64,000 nucleotides of DNA from the NCBI GenBank assembly GCA_000702245.1, contig JNKY01000001.1, positions 80,850 to 144,849 on the forward strand, in the 5' to 3' direction. Numbering within the stretch: the first letter of the stretch is position 1; every line of letters begins with the position of its first letter. The stretch is from Lachnospiraceae bacterium C6A11 (GTDB lineage: Bacteria; Bacillota; Clostridia; Lachnospirales; Lachnospiraceae). Position numbers and translations under genes: made by a program. Below the pieces are notes generated by a model, which was not told the DNA's origin, did no database searches, and worked only from the letters and a program-made list of their open reading frames with translations. Of the stretch, positions 8,265-17,854 are shown one piece after another.

Positions 8265-9449
8265 TTACTTTCTAAGTCCTATATATTTGAACTGCTCGAT
8301 TGCTTTGTTGCCGGCAGCATAGTTCATAAGATCGTCGTAAACTGCCTCAGCATCGGAAACTGTGTAATCACGTCCGCCGATACCGTAGAAGTAGTTAACT
8401 GCGATAGTTGAAACGCCTGCATCCATAAGTGCAGCCTTGAGCTCTGAACCAACAGGTCCGCCCTCGCCCGAGAAGCTTTCTGCTCTGTCCAGGATAGCAA
8501 CAGCCTTAACCTTTCTCAGGGCTTCAGCAAGCTCTTCGCCAGGGAACGGTCTAAATACACGTATTTTGATCATGCCGACCTTGATGCCCTTCTCGCGGAG
8601 TGCATCAACAGCATCCTTGGTGGTTCCTGCTGCGGAACCCATGATTACTACGGCATATTCTGCATCTTCCATAGCGTACTGCTCGAAGAGACCGTATTTT
8701 CTGCCTGAGAGCTTCTCGAAGTCAGCGCATACATCAAGGATGACCTTCTTGGCATTCTTCATAGCGAGACGCTGATTCATCTTTGTCTCCATATAGAATG
8801 GTGAGTTTGCGTATGGACCGATAGCCATAGGCATGTCTGCGTTGAGAAGGAAGTTTGCAGGCTCATAGTCACCAACGAAGTTCCTTACAGACTCGGTGTC
8901 CATTGTTTCGATATTCATAACTGCATGGCTTGTGATGAAGCCGTCCTGGCATACCATCATAGGGAGCATAACGTCAGGGTGCTCGGTTACGCGGTAAGCC
9001 ATGATGAAGTTGTCGTAAGCTTCCTGGTTGGTCTCAGCATAAACCTGAAGCCAGCCGGAATCGCGTGCGCCCATTGTGTCTGAGTGGTCGCAGTTGATGT
9101 TGATAGGTCCTGTGAGGGCTCTGTTAACTGCACAGAGAACCAGAGGAAGCCTGTCGGAAGCTGCTATGTAAAGCTCCTCCCACATGAAAGCGAGTCCGCA
9201 GGAAGAGGTAGCTGTAAGGGCTCTTGCTCCTGCTGCTGAAGCACCGATAGCGGCACTCATTGAGCTGTGCTCAGACTCAACCGGGATGAACTCTGTATCG
9301 ATCTCGCCGTTTGCGATGAAGGTTGATACCATCTGAGGTATTTCTGTTGAAGGGGTGATCGGAAATGCCGGCATAACGTCTGGGTTAACCTGCTTTATGG
9401 CAAGTGCAACGGCTTCGTTACCGGACATCCTGTCGCGCTTTGGTGTCAT
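8265..9449 (-). CDS. porA: 2-oxoacid (probably pyruvate):ferredoxin oxidoreductase, alpha subunit
   Basis: 394 residues. Pyrimidine-binding part: MSGNEAVALAIKQVNPD, AFPITPSTEIPQ, then FIPVESEHSSMSAAIGASAAG with the conserved Glu, and TSSCGLAFMWEELYIA. The C-terminal transketolase-like domain includes KVGMIKIRVFRPFPGEEL. This arrangement matches PorA of four-subunit enzymes and favours pyruvate as substrate. Its ATG directly follows the porD stop, consistent with translational coupling. Confidence 0.93.
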   Translation of the reverse strand: MTPKRDRMSGNEAVALAIKQVNPDVMPAFPITPSTEIPQMVSTFIANGEIDTEFIPVESEHSSMSAAIGASAAGARALTATSSCGLAFMWEELYIAASDRLPLVLCAVNRALTGPININCDHSDTMGARDSGWLQVYAETNQEAYDNFIMAYRVTEHPDVMLPMMVCQDGFITSHAVMNIETMDTESVRNFVGDYEPANFLLNADMPMAIGPYANSPFYMETKMNQRLAMKNAKKVILDVCADFEKLSGRKYGLFEQYAMEDAEYAVVIMGSAAGTTKDAVDALREKGIKVGMIKIRVFRPFPGEELAEALRKVKAVAILDRAESFSGEGGPVGSELKAALMDAGVSTIAVNYFYGIGGRDYTVSDAEAVYDDLMNYAAGNKAIEQFKYIGLRK

Positions 9450-9782
9450 TTACAGTCCCTCCTTCATAGCGATAGCTTTAAAGCTGCAAACTGAGGCGCA
9501 GATGCCGCAGCCTTTGCAGTGCTCGTAGTCAAAATCCTGTCTCTTGCCGTCAACAACCGGTATACAGCTGTCAGGGCAGAATGGTGCGCAGAGCAGGCAG
9601 TTAACGCATTTCTCCCAGTTCATAACAGGAGTCTGAGTTCTCCACTCGCCTGTCTTGAACTTCTTGGAACCGCCGCCTCCGTAAATCTGGTTGCCGAGTG
9701 TCATGTCCTGATAAGGAGCCTTCTCGGTTACTTTATCTATATCTGTAGGATTATTTGTATTTCTGTTCTTATTCTCAGCCAT
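9450..9782 (-). CDS. porD: 2-oxoacid:ferredoxin oxidoreductase, delta subunit (2[4Fe-4S] ferredoxin)
   Basis: 110 residues. Two cluster motifs are visible: CVNCLLCAPFCPDSC and CKGCGICASVCSFKAI, carrying electrons between the TPP subunit and external ferredoxin. The first ~50 residues form the extension with the WRTQTPVMN element common to PorD. The start codon overlaps the porC stop by one base (TAATG). Confidence 0.94.
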   Translation of the reverse strand: MAENKNRNTNNPTDIDKVTEKAPYQDMTLGNQIYGGGGSKKFKTGEWRTQTPVMNWEKCVNCLLCAPFCPDSCIPVVDGKRQDFDYEHCKGCGICASVCSFKAIAMKEGL

Positions 9783-10354
9783 TACTGAACCTCCTCAAAT
9801 GCCATTCTGAGTGCCTTCATGTTTCCTTCGATAACCTCAGGCTTCTTGGCGAATTTGTGCTTGTAGGACTCCTCCATCTGTGAGAGGAACTTGTCCTGAT
9901 CCATGATATTTGCAACCTTTACGATGGCAGCAAGCATAGGAGAGTTAGGGAAATATTTTCCAAGTGCTTCCACGGAGATGCGTCTTGCATCGATGGTGTA
10001 GACCTTGCCCTTGTAGCCTCTGAGGAGAGATACGATCTCTTCCTTGCTGTGCTCTGTATTTATTACGATGGCGCCGTCCTCTGAAAGACCGCTCGTTACA
10101 TCAACAGCGTGAAGCAGTGTTTCGTCAACGACTACAACGTAGTCAGGATTGTAAATATTTGAATGAGCGCGAATCTCGGTATCGCCTATTCTGTTGTAAG
10201 CAGTGATAGGTGCACCCATACGCTCCGGACCGTACTCAGGGAAGCCCTGAACATACATGCCGGTACTCCAGGCAACATCTGCAAGAAGAAGGGCTGCGGT
10301 CTTGGCACCCTGGCCGCCTCTTCCGTGCCATCTGATCTCGATATGTTTTTTCAT
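9782..10354 (-). CDS. porC: 2-oxoacid:ferredoxin oxidoreductase, gamma subunit
   Basis: 190 residues. It begins with the diagnostic EIRWHGRGGQGAKTAALLLA and continues with QGFPEYGPERMGAPI, both typical of gamma subunits of pyruvate/oxoisovalerate:ferredoxin oxidoreductases. It is first in the operon and its start follows AGGGAGTA. Together with PorD, PorA and PorB it forms the complete heterotetramer. Confidence 0.94.
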   Translation of the reverse strand: MKKHIEIRWHGRGGQGAKTAALLLADVAWSTGMYVQGFPEYGPERMGAPITAYNRIGDTEIRAHSNIYNPDYVVVVDETLLHAVDVTSGLSEDGAIVINTEHSKEEIVSLLRGYKGKVYTIDARRISVEALGKYFPNSPMLAAIVKVANIMDQDKFLSQMEESYKHKFAKKPEVIEGNMKALRMAFEEVQ

Positions 10355-10475
10355 CTTGAAATACTCCCTTATTATAATAATGAAATATAAGTTCTATGAT
10401 AGTCCGCAGGCTTTGGAAACGAGATGGTTTCGTTCTTATATAAATACTCGTGCGCCACTGCGGCACAATATCAAG
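10355..10475. other. Leader of the por operon
   Basis: About 115 nt of predicted untranslated leader between the por promoter and porC. The rest of the gap to the next gene at 10718 contains the promoter itself and AT-rich sequence; no further gene or RNA family is recognised in this 363-bp space. Confidence 0.4.
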
Positions 10476-10503
10476 ATTATATCATTATATTTAAAAATGT
10501 AAA
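10476..10503 (-). promoter_or_regulatory. Promoter of the porCDAB operon
   Basis: Read on the minus strand: TTTACA (-35), 16-bp spacer, TATAAT (-10). Transcription would start near 10469. Confidence 0.65.
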
Positions 10504-10717
10504 GAGAAATTTTTTCGGGGAAATCGGAAAAATGCAAAAAGTTTTTTTGTCGGTTCTGCGGGTGCGGTTTTGCTGCAGGGCAAATAAATATAAATGATTT
10601 CTTAAAAATATGGAATATGGCCTGATTATGTGCTAATATAACTACGTATGCGTAGATTTAAAAGTAAAGTCCGGGCGCGGATAATATGTGCGGACTAAAT
10701 GAATAGGAAGAAAAGCA

Positions 10718-11347
10718 ATGAGTAAATTTTGTTGTGGAACAGCATATGGCGATAATGAGATATATTGCAGGAAATGCGGCAAGGTTCTCGAGGACATAAA
10801 GGACAGCGCCTTCGTGCCCGAGAAAAATATCGATGATATGCCGACGGTCATAATTGACGTTGAGAGCGTAAACCGTATAGCCGGAAGAGATACTGCGTTT
10901 GATGATGCGTATGCTCAGGGCGCTGCGGCCGCTCAGGTACCGAGTGGTGAGGATTCTGCATTCGGTGACACAGTAGTGCAAAACGGTGCAAGACCTGCTA
11001 CGAATCAGCAGAGGCCGGTTGCAGCTAATCAACAGAGACCAACAGCAGAGATAATGCAGGCAGAGTATGTTGAGAGGACGGCACAGGCGGCAGGCGCGGC
11101 TCAGGCAGCGGCAGGCGGGGAAGAGGACGAGAAAGAGAAGAGTGGCAGGCATATAGGCCTCCTCGTGGCAAGCATCATCGCTCTTACGATAGCGGTGCTG
11201 GGCTTTATTTCAATGGTATTTCTTAATTATAAATATACGATCAAAAACGACACCGACAAATACGCGGGTATAGCGGACAAGGGCTTCCACGATGAGATGG
11301 AGGATCCTTCCTTCGGCTTCAATACAGATATTGGAGGGGATGACTGA
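10718..11347 (+). CDS. Zinc-ribbon single-pass membrane protein
   Basis: 209 residues. The N-terminus has FCC...CRKCGKV, a degenerate zinc ribbon of the type seen at the start of many Firmicutes membrane proteins. Residues ~60-140 are low-complexity Ala/Gln/Glu-rich sequence, probably disordered. One membrane helix lies at about 145-172 (IGLLVASIIALTIAVLGFISM), followed by a short extracellular tail ending DIGGDD. The next gene overlaps its stop by one base (TGATG), so the two are a coupled pair. Function unknown. Confidence 0.75.
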   Translation: MSKFCCGTAYGDNEIYCRKCGKVLEDIKDSAFVPEKNIDDMPTVIIDVESVNRIAGRDTAFDDAYAQGAAAAQVPSGEDSAFGDTVVQNGARPATNQQRPVAANQQRPTAEIMQAEYVERTAQAAGAAQAAAGGEEDEKEKSGRHIGLLVASIIALTIAVLGFISMVFLNYKYTIKNDTDKYAGIADKGFHDEMEDPSFGFNTDIGGDD

Positions 11348-13047
11348 TGGGTAGGATGAAGTATTTTATTATCCTCATCGTCTCCGGGCTTCTGATAATA
11401 GCAGAGGCGATGGCGTATTTTCTGTTTGTGAAGCCGGGTATGAAGCTGGACGACTTCTTCAAGTCGACTGAAGACGGACAATACGAGAAAATGGCCGAGG
11501 CCTACGATGACCTTTCGGAGGACGATAAGGACGAGGCGATACAGATACTGAAGGATAAGGCGGTAAGTATTACAAATGCATACCTTGATGGCGCAGATGG
11601 CGGACAGGATGCATATACAAAGATGGATGACAGTCTGCTCCCGATAGCTCTGATGGCAGAAAAGCTCAGAACGGACGGAGATGAAAGGATGACAGGACTG
11701 ATCATACAGCTGGCAAAATGCTATTACCATGCAAACGGAAGGTTTCTTCCTCTTCAGTATGATATATGTGCAAATGCTGTAAATGATGATGAAAAATCGA
11801 AGGCTTCCGAAGATGCGATCAAGACCTTTAAGGCAGCTTACCTGCTTGATTACGGCGGGAAAGGCCTGAAGGGAAGGCTGCTCTTTGACCATAACAATAT
11901 TGATCAGAGTTATAAGGATGCAATGAGTGAGGCCCTTATCAAATATATCGAGCAGAAATATCAGGAGTTCATGGACGGCAAGGTCAGCAAAAAGCTGATG
12001 GATGCATATCTTACGGTTTCGGACAGTATATTTGAAACGAAGCATAAGCAGAGACTCAGAGATATTAGGGAGGATGTCAGCGAGGCCAAGGAATACGGCA
12101 GTATCATGGCTGAGTGCGAGGGGCTTTTTGCTACGCAGGACTATGTGAAGATCATCGAAACCATAGATGAGCTCATGGTACAGAAGAAGGATGATCCTGT
12201 TTTCGAGCTTTATGAGGCCAGCTTTAAGCAGCAGCGTAACGAGGCTTACGCAGAAGGTCAGGAGGCTTATCCTGATATCCTTTACAACTATATAAAGGAA
12301 GGAAAGCTTTACGAGGCGAAGGATCTTTACGAGAAGATTGACAAGATCTACGGTTCGGATATCAAGCTTAATGAGGTAAAGAGCTTCCTCACAAATGAGT
12401 GGAAGACGGACTATTACGTATTTATGCAGGATTGGGAGGAAAACCTCAGGCCTGCGGTTGAGAATAACGTGAAGGTCGGGGAATTCAACAAAAGTAAGGA
12501 CGTTGACTTCGCGTCAAATAAGCCTGATCTTATGGTTCTCCGCGATATCGACGGCGACGGAACGCCGGAGATGATACTCTACAACAGCAGGAACTCATAC
12601 AGCTATATCCTGGCCTGGAGTAACGGCAGAGTTGTTCTTACCGGAGTTCTGAAGGTTGTTTCATACAGTAATGAGAAGGGCTATATCATTTCGGAGCCTT
12701 ATTCCGGAAATGCGGGCATGGCCAGCAACAAGAGAGAGCTTTGTTACTATGATTCAGAGGACGCTGCGATATATACCGTGAAGAGTATCTTCAGAAACAG
12801 AGATTATTCATATGTTTATGTAGACGGCACGGAATACGATAAGGACGGAAAGACCAATGACAACGGCAACAGCGGAGTCGCTGAGAATAACTCCGGTAAT
12901 GCTTCGCCTAAAGAGCTTTACGACAAGGCGCAGCAGGAGATAGATAATTACGACAGCGGCAGCGGGGCTTATCCGGATTCTTCGGCAAGCGTAACGATTT
13001 CAAGGTATTTCGAATGTATTTACAATTACACGACTGAAGAGAAGTAG
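11347..13047 (+). CDS. Membrane-anchored hypothetical protein, partner of the zinc-ribbon protein
   Basis: 566 residues. An N-terminal membrane anchor (YFIILIVSGLLIIAEAMAYF) precedes a long, charged, mainly helical extracellular region, with repeated helix pairs at ~40-350 that resemble TPR-like solenoids. Around residues 385-470 is a beta-rich domain with DIDGDGTPEMILYNS, a calcium-binding-like DxDxDG loop typical of FG-GAP or VCBS-like repeats. A Gly/Asn/Ser-rich tail follows. It overlaps the preceding gene by one base. Role unknown; possibly an envelope sensor or scaffold. Confidence 0.75.
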   Translation: MGRMKYFIILIVSGLLIIAEAMAYFLFVKPGMKLDDFFKSTEDGQYEKMAEAYDDLSEDDKDEAIQILKDKAVSITNAYLDGADGGQDAYTKMDDSLLPIALMAEKLRTDGDERMTGLIIQLAKCYYHANGRFLPLQYDICANAVNDDEKSKASEDAIKTFKAAYLLDYGGKGLKGRLLFDHNNIDQSYKDAMSEALIKYIEQKYQEFMDGKVSKKLMDAYLTVSDSIFETKHKQRLRDIREDVSEAKEYGSIMAECEGLFATQDYVKIIETIDELMVQKKDDPVFELYEASFKQQRNEAYAEGQEAYPDILYNYIKEGKLYEAKDLYEKIDKIYGSDIKLNEVKSFLTNEWKTDYYVFMQDWEENLRPAVENNVKVGEFNKSKDVDFASNKPDLMVLRDIDGDGTPEMILYNSRNSYSYILAWSNGRVVLTGVLKVVSYSNEKGYIISEPYSGNAGMASNKRELCYYDSEDAAIYTVKSIFRNRDYSYVYVDGTEYDKDGKTNDNGNSGVAENNSGNASPKELYDKAQQEIDNYDSGSGAYPDSSASVTISRYFECIYNYTTEEK

Positions 13048-13055
13048 ACATCATA

Positions 13056-13156
13056 CCGGTTAACGATTCGTGTGAGAGAAGTATATATCGGATTGATTAA
13101 TGATTCGTCTGAAAGAAACAGATATCGGACCGGCCAACGGTTCGTGTGATGGAGAA
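13056..13156 (+). repeat. Three imperfect 37-bp tandem copies
   Basis: Units at 13056-13092, 13093-13129 and 13130-13156 share the pattern (ccggttaac)gattcgtgtgagaga...tatcgga. They lie between two same-strand genes. Function unknown. Confidence 0.7.
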
Positions 13157-13161
13157 CTAAG

Positions 13162-13386
13162 ATGGAGAATAATCCAAACATAAAACATCTATTTGATAAT
13201 GTCGATCTTCTGAAGGAGGACGGCAGGTTCTACGTTCTGATGGGCGAGGAGAAGCTGCAGATCACGAAGGAGGAGCTTCTTCTGATCCTGCACGACCACG
13301 AGCTGGTCTTCAACGTTGTCATCAATGCAAAGCGTAAGCATGATTTCAACACCTTTATGGACCGCTACAGCCCGATGGAATACTAA
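13162..13386 (+). CDS. Small hypothetical protein
   Basis: 74 residues, acidic and helical, no cysteine motif, signal or membrane segment. GGAGAACTAAG precedes the ATG. Codon use and RBS support a real gene; no family is recognised. Its 3' end motif (gatggaatactaa) is partly repeated just downstream at about 13421-13432, suggesting local duplication. Aconitase follows after ~150 bp. Confidence 0.6.
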   Translation: MENNPNIKHLFDNVDLLKEDGRFYVLMGEEKLQITKEELLLILHDHELVFNVVINAKRKHDFNTFMDRYSPMEY

Positions 13387-13540
13387 ACTACAACGCGTTT
13401 TACGCGTTTGCGACAAGCTGATGGAGTACTAAAATTTACACTTGCAAGGCCGAGTAGCCGAAAATGCAAGGCGGGTTATATTTTAAAAGTCCGCCGGGTG
13501 TGATATAGTATTTAACAATAAAACATGGAGGATTTTTAAA

Positions 13541-15820
13541 ATGATCAAACTTTACGAAGGCGGAGCTTATCTTCTTAACGGACAGACTCTTATTCCGGAT
13601 GACGCGGGTGCACAGCATGCACTGCAGGAGAAGGGCGTAAACACAACCAAGGAAGCAGCGGCCGAGAACACAATGGCTTACAACATCCTTAAGGCTCACA
13701 ACACCTCAGGAAATATAGACAATCTTAAGATCAAATTCGATAAGATGACCTCGCATGATATCACATTTGTAGGTATCATCCAGACCGCGAGGGCTTCAGG
13801 ACTTAAGGAATTCCCTATTCCATATGTCCTTACAAACTGCCACAACTCACTTTGCGCAGTTGGCGGAACCATCAACGAGGATGACCACATGTTTGGTCTT
13901 TCATGCGCTAAGAAATACGGCGGAATCTATGTTCCTCCTCACCAGGCAGTTATCCATCAGTACGCAAGAGAGATGCTTGCTGAGTGTGGCGCAATGATAC
14001 TTGGTTCGGACAGCCACACAAGATACGGTGCACTTGGTACTATGGCTATCGGTGAAGGCGGCGGAGAGCTTGCAAAGCAGCTGCTCGGCAAGACCTACGA
14101 TGTTGCTCGTCCGGGAGTTGTAGCTATCTACCTTGACGGCGAGCCTGCAAAGGGCGTTGGTCCTCAGGACGTTGCTATCGCGCTGATCGGTGCAACATTT
14201 GGAAATGGCTATGTTAAGAATAAGGTTATGGAGTTTGTCGGCCCTGGTATCTCAAAGCTTTCGACAGACTACCGTATTGGAATAGATGTTATGACCACTG
14301 AGACAACCTGTCTTTCTTCTATCTGGAGAACGGATGAGGAGACAAAGAAGTGGTACGATACACACTTCAGACCGGATGCCTATAAGGAACTTAATCCGGG
14401 TGAGGTTGCTTACTACGACGGTGCTATCTACGTTGACCTTTCAAAGATCAAGCCGATGATCGCACTTCCGTTCCACCCAAGCAACGCATTTACTATTGAA
14501 GAGCTGAATGCAAACCTTGAGGATATCCTCCACGAGACAGAGGAGAAGGGCAGAAAGCAGCTCACAGGCAAGGTTGAGTTCAAGCTTACAGATAAGATAC
14601 GTGACGGAAAGCTCTATGTTGAGCAGGGAATCATCGCAGGCTGTGCCGGCGGCGGATACGAAAATATCTGTGATGCAGCAGACATCCTTCGTGGAAAATA
14701 CATCGGAAACGATGAGTTTACACTTTCCGTATATCCGGCAAGTACTCCTATCATGATGCAGCTCGCTAAGAATGGTACGATCGCTGACCTTCTCGGAACA
14801 GGTGCTATCGTTAAGACAGCATTCTGCGGACCTTGCTTCGGAGCAGGTGATACACCGAGCAACAACGCTCTCAGTATCAGACATTCAACAAGAAACTTCC
14901 CTAACAGAGAAGGTTCAAAGATACAGAACGGTCAGATCTCATCAGTTGCACTTATGGATGCGCGTTCGATCGCTGCAACAGCCGTTAATAAGGGCTTCCT
15001 TACAGCAGCTACAGATCTTGACGTTGAATATACAGGCCCAACCTACTACTTCGATAAGCAGATCTACGATAACAGAGTTTATGACGGCTACGGCAAGGCT
15101 GATCCTGCGGCAGAGATCAAGTTTGGTCCAAACATCAAGGACTGGCCTGAGATGCCTGAGCTGACACAGCATATGCTTCTCAAGGTTGCTTCAGTTATCA
15201 ACGACCCTGTTACAACAACAGATGAGCTCATCCCTTCAGGCGAGACCTCATCATTCAGATCAAATCCTCTCGGACTTGCAGAGTTCACACTCTCACGTAA
15301 GGATCCTGAGTATGTTGGAAGAGCTAAAGCTATCCATGAGCTTGAGCTTAAGAGAGAGGGCGGCGAGAAGCTCTGCCACATAAATGATGAGCTTCAGACA
15401 GTCGTTCATACACTTAAGGAGAAGTTTGAGGACGTTAAGGGCAGTGATATCGGTATCGGCAGCACTATATTTGCTGTTAAGCCGGGCGACGGTTCGGCTC
15501 GTGAGCAGGCAGCTTCCTGCCAGAAGGTTCTCGGTGGATGGGCAAATATCGCTAAGGAGTACGCTACCAAGAGATATCGTTCAAACCTTATCAACTGGGG
15601 TATGCTTCCATTCGTGATCGATGAGGATTATGCTTTTGATAACGACGATTACATCTTCGTACCTGATATCATCAAGGCACTGGATGAGAAGATCGATGAT
15701 ATCAAGGCATACGTTGTAAATAAAGATATGAAGGAGCTTACACTTCATCTTGGTGCTCTTACAGACGATGAGAGAACGATCATCAAGAAGGGCTGCCTCA
15801 TCAATTACTATAAAGACTGA
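13541..15820 (+). CDS. acnA: Aconitate hydratase
   Basis: 759 residues. It isomerises citrate to isocitrate through a [4Fe-4S] cluster. Seen in order: [35 protein letters not shown] (substrate-binding loop), [18 protein letters not shown], then [31 protein letters not shown] with cluster cysteines and active-site Arg, and the C-terminal swivel domain with [10 protein letters not shown]. The length and motif order match the mitochondrial-type/anaerobe aconitases. AUGGAGGATT RBS upstream. With gltA it makes citrate into isocitrate; no isocitrate dehydrogenase gene is in this window. Confidence 0.95.
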   Translation: MIKLYEGGAYLLNGQTLIPDDAGAQHALQEKGVNTTKEAAAENTMAYNILKAHNTSGNIDNLKIKFDKMTSHDITFVGIIQTARASGLKEFPIPYVLTNCHNSLCAVGGTINEDDHMFGLSCAKKYGGIYVPPHQAVIHQYAREMLAECGAMILGSDSHTRYGALGTMAIGEGGGELAKQLLGKTYDVARPGVVAIYLDGEPAKGVGPQDVAIALIGATFGNGYVKNKVMEFVGPGISKLSTDYRIGIDVMTTETTCLSSIWRTDEETKKWYDTHFRPDAYKELNPGEVAYYDGAIYVDLSKIKPMIALPFHPSNAFTIEELNANLEDILHETEEKGRKQLTGKVEFKLTDKIRDGKLYVEQGIIAGCAGGGYENICDAADILRGKYIGNDEFTLSVYPASTPIMMQLAKNGTIADLLGTGAIVKTAFCGPCFGAGDTPSNNALSIRHSTRNFPNREGSKIQNGQISSVALMDARSIAATAVNKGFLTAATDLDVEYTGPTYYFDKQIYDNRVYDGYGKADPAAEIKFGPNIKDWPEMPELTQHMLLKVASVINDPVTTTDELIPSGETSSFRSNPLGLAEFTLSRKDPEYVGRAKAIHELELKREGGEKLCHINDELQTVVHTLKEKFEDVKGSDIGIGSTIFAVKPGDGSAREQAASCQKVLGGWANIAKEYATKRYRSNLINWGMLPFVIDEDYAFDNDDYIFVPDIIKALDEKIDDIKAYVVNKDMKELTLHLGALTDDERTIIKKGCLINYYKD

Positions 15821-15915
15821 TGAAACATAATGGAGAGGTTCCGGAGCCAAAGCGGCACCGAGCCTCTTCGGGAAAATAAAGTAATAAAAGTGAAGGATAG
15901 AAGGAGGGATGATGT

Positions 15916-16368
15916 ATGGATAAACTGTTTTGCCCGGCATCGTGGATCATACTGGCGGCCGTGATGATCATCATTGAGATCATAACGCTGGGCCTGTCAT
16001 CTATATGGTTTGCGGCAGGTGCCATAGGATCTGCTATCACAGCGGCCTTTGACGGACCTGAGTGGCTTCAGGTGGTTGTATTTGTGGTTGTATCAACCGT
16101 ATTTCTCCTTTTACTGAAACCGCTGGCGAAGAAGAAGCTGAACGTGAAGGTGGTTCCGACAAATGCCCAGAGTCTTATCGGAACGCGGGTGAAGGTTCTG
16201 AAGCTGACAGATAAGCCGGGGATAGCCGTAACAAGGATAAATGACGTTGAATGGCGTATACTCTTTGAAGGCGAGATGCAGGTTGGCGACGAGCTGATTG
16301 TAGATGATATCTCAGGAACCAAGCTTCTCTGTAAGAGCGAGTTCGAACGGTCGGTTTTTGATCAGTAA
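15916..16368 (+). CDS. NfeD family membrane protein
   Basis: 150 residues: two or three N-terminal membrane helices (WIILAAVMIIIEIITLGLSSIW, AIGSAITAAF, VVVFVVVSTVFLLLL) and a C-terminal OB-fold (LIGTRVKVLKL... GDELIVDDISGTKLLCK). NfeD proteins work with SPFH-domain proteins in membrane microdomains; the SPFH gene follows directly, 57 bp downstream, supporting that pairing. RBS GGAGGG upstream. Confidence 0.9.
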   Translation: MDKLFCPASWIILAAVMIIIEIITLGLSSIWFAAGAIGSAITAAFDGPEWLQVVVFVVVSTVFLLLLKPLAKKKLNVKVVPTNAQSLIGTRVKVLKLTDKPGIAVTRINDVEWRILFEGEMQVGDELIVDDISGTKLLCKSEFERSVFDQ

Positions 16369-16425
16369 AAAATACCGGTCATAGCGGCCGGGAGAGTATT
16401 TATACATAAAGAAAGGGGTAAACAT

Positions 16426-17352
16426 ATGGAAACAGCATTAATTATCGTTTTAGTAGTTGTTGTTCTTCTGCTCTGCAGCTCAGTAAGAGTAGTTAAGCAG
16501 GCACAGGCATACGTAATTGAGAGACTCGGAACCTATTCGGGAACATGGCAGACAGGTATCCACCTGAAGATGCCTATCTTCGATAAGGTTGCAAGAATCG
16601 TATCTATGAAGGAGCAGGTTGCAGACTTCCCTCCTCAGCCGGTTATCACAAAGGATAACGTTACTATGAGAATCGATACAGTTCTTTTCTTCCAGATCAC
16701 AGATCCGAAGCTTTACTGCTACGGTGTTGAGAATCCAATCGCAGCTATCGAGAACCTTACAGCTACAACACTTAGAAATATCATCGGTGATCTCGAGCTT
16801 GACCAGACACTTACTTCAAGAGAGACTATCAACTCTAAGATGAGAGCCACACTTGATGAAGCTACTGATCCTTGGGGAATCAAGGTTAACCGTGTAGAGC
16901 TTAAGAACATCATGCCACCTGCAGCTATCCAGGAAGCAATGGAGAAGCAGATGAAGGCAGAGCGTGAAAGAAGAGAGCAGATCCTTCGTGCAGAAGGTGA
17001 GAAGAAGTCAGCTATCCTTGTTGCAGAAGGTGAGAAGGAAGCTAAGATCCTCCGCGCTGAGGCTGAGAAGCAGGCTATGATCCTTGCAGCTGAGGCTGAG
17101 AAGGAAGCTACCATCAGAAAGGCTGAAGGTAACGCACAGGCCATCGTTGAGGTTCAGAAGGCTAATGCAGACGGTATCAAGCTCCTCAATGAAGCAGCTC
17201 CGTCAGAGCAGGTTCTTACGATCAAGAGCCTGGATGCATTTGCGAAGGCGGCTGACGGTAAGGCTACAAAGCTTATCATTCCTTCAGACATCGCAGGAGT
17301 TGCAGGACTTGTATCTGCAATCTCGCAGACAGCTAAGACTACAAAAGAATAA
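16426..17352 (+). CDS. SPFH/Band 7 (stomatin/QmcA-like) membrane protein
   Basis: 308 residues. A single N-terminal membrane helix (IIVLVVVVLLLCSSVRVV) is followed by the SPFH domain: QAYVIERLGTYSGTWQTG, KMPIFDKVARIVSMKEQV, FPPQPVITKDNVTM, LTATTLRNIIGDLELDQTLTSR, WGIKVNRVELKNI. A long alanine/glutamate-rich coiled coil (ERERREQILRAEGEKKSAIL, with repeated AEGEKEA units) lies at ~175-245. Such proteins oligomerise in lipid rafts. It is paired with nfeD and followed by a strong terminator. Confidence 0.93.
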   Translation: METALIIVLVVVVLLLCSSVRVVKQAQAYVIERLGTYSGTWQTGIHLKMPIFDKVARIVSMKEQVADFPPQPVITKDNVTMRIDTVLFFQITDPKLYCYGVENPIAAIENLTATTLRNIIGDLELDQTLTSRETINSKMRATLDEATDPWGIKVNRVELKNIMPPAAIQEAMEKQMKAERERREQILRAEGEKKSAILVAEGEKEAKILRAEAEKQAMILAAEAEKEATIRKAEGNAQAIVEVQKANADGIKLLNEAAPSEQVLTIKSLDAFAKAADGKATKLIIPSDIAGVAGLVSAISQTAKTTKE

Positions 17353-17378
17353 ATTGAGGCTTATATTATAAGTACGAT

Positions 17379-17420
17379 AAAAACCCCGGGCAGTATGCGA
17401 GCATGCTGCCGGGGTTTTTT
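17379..17420 (+). terminator. Terminator after the NfeD-SPFH pair
   Basis: AAAACCCCGG...GCAGTATGC / GCATGCTGC...CGGGGTTTTTT, a long GC-rich stem followed by six or more Ts. Confidence 0.85.
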
Positions 17421-17495
17421 GTTTTATGAGTGCATAGCTTGTTATAATGCTTCGCTCCAGCATCATGGAACATGATGCTGCTCAGCTGCTACGCA

Positions 17496-17651
17496 GCTGC
17501 GGTTATATTTCTTGCGAGAAACGGAGTATCAAAGGATGAGATTAAAAAATATATAATTAAGACTTTTGCGTCGGATGATCTGAAGGCGGATAATTATAAC
17601 TATAATCTTCAGCGTTCGGTTGCAGACATAAAAAAGGGTAAAACGAAGTAA
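17496..17651 (+). pseudogene. Remnant resembling ADP-ribosylglycohydrolase
   Basis: A 51-codon open stretch without start codon or RBS, ending TAA at 17649. Its translation starts AAVIFLARNGVSKDEIKKYI and later has YNLQRSVADI. That matches my recollection of an internal part of bacterial ADP-ribosylglycohydrolases (AIFLARTGKSKEEIR... FGYDLSRTLDEIR). Upstream are palindromes (AGCATCATG/CATGATGCT at about 17460-17480; CAGCTG...CAGCTG) rather than coding sequence, so this is a fragment. The rest of the 500-bp gap between 17353 and 17854 holds a terminator and the glgC promoter. Confidence 0.45.
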
Positions 17652-17793
17652 TAACCTGATTTTATTGTGCATAATATATAAAAATATCGCAAATTTAGTG
17701 CATATTTTCATGCGTAATCTTTAGAAATGCTATAAAACGCACAAATACGTAATTATTATTTGTGAGATTTTCGTAAAAATGAATAAAAAAGTA

Positions 17794-17822
17794 TTTAAAT
17801 TTTAGGGTGTAGATGATATAAT
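17794..17822 (+). promoter_or_regulatory. Promoter of glgC-glgD
   Basis: TTTAAA (17794-17799), 17-bp spacer, TATAAT (17817-17822); start near 17829, leader ~26 nt with an AAAGGGGTGA ribosome site. Confidence 0.6.
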
Positions 17823-17854
17823 GAGTCTATATTCTAGCTTAAAGGGGTGACACT

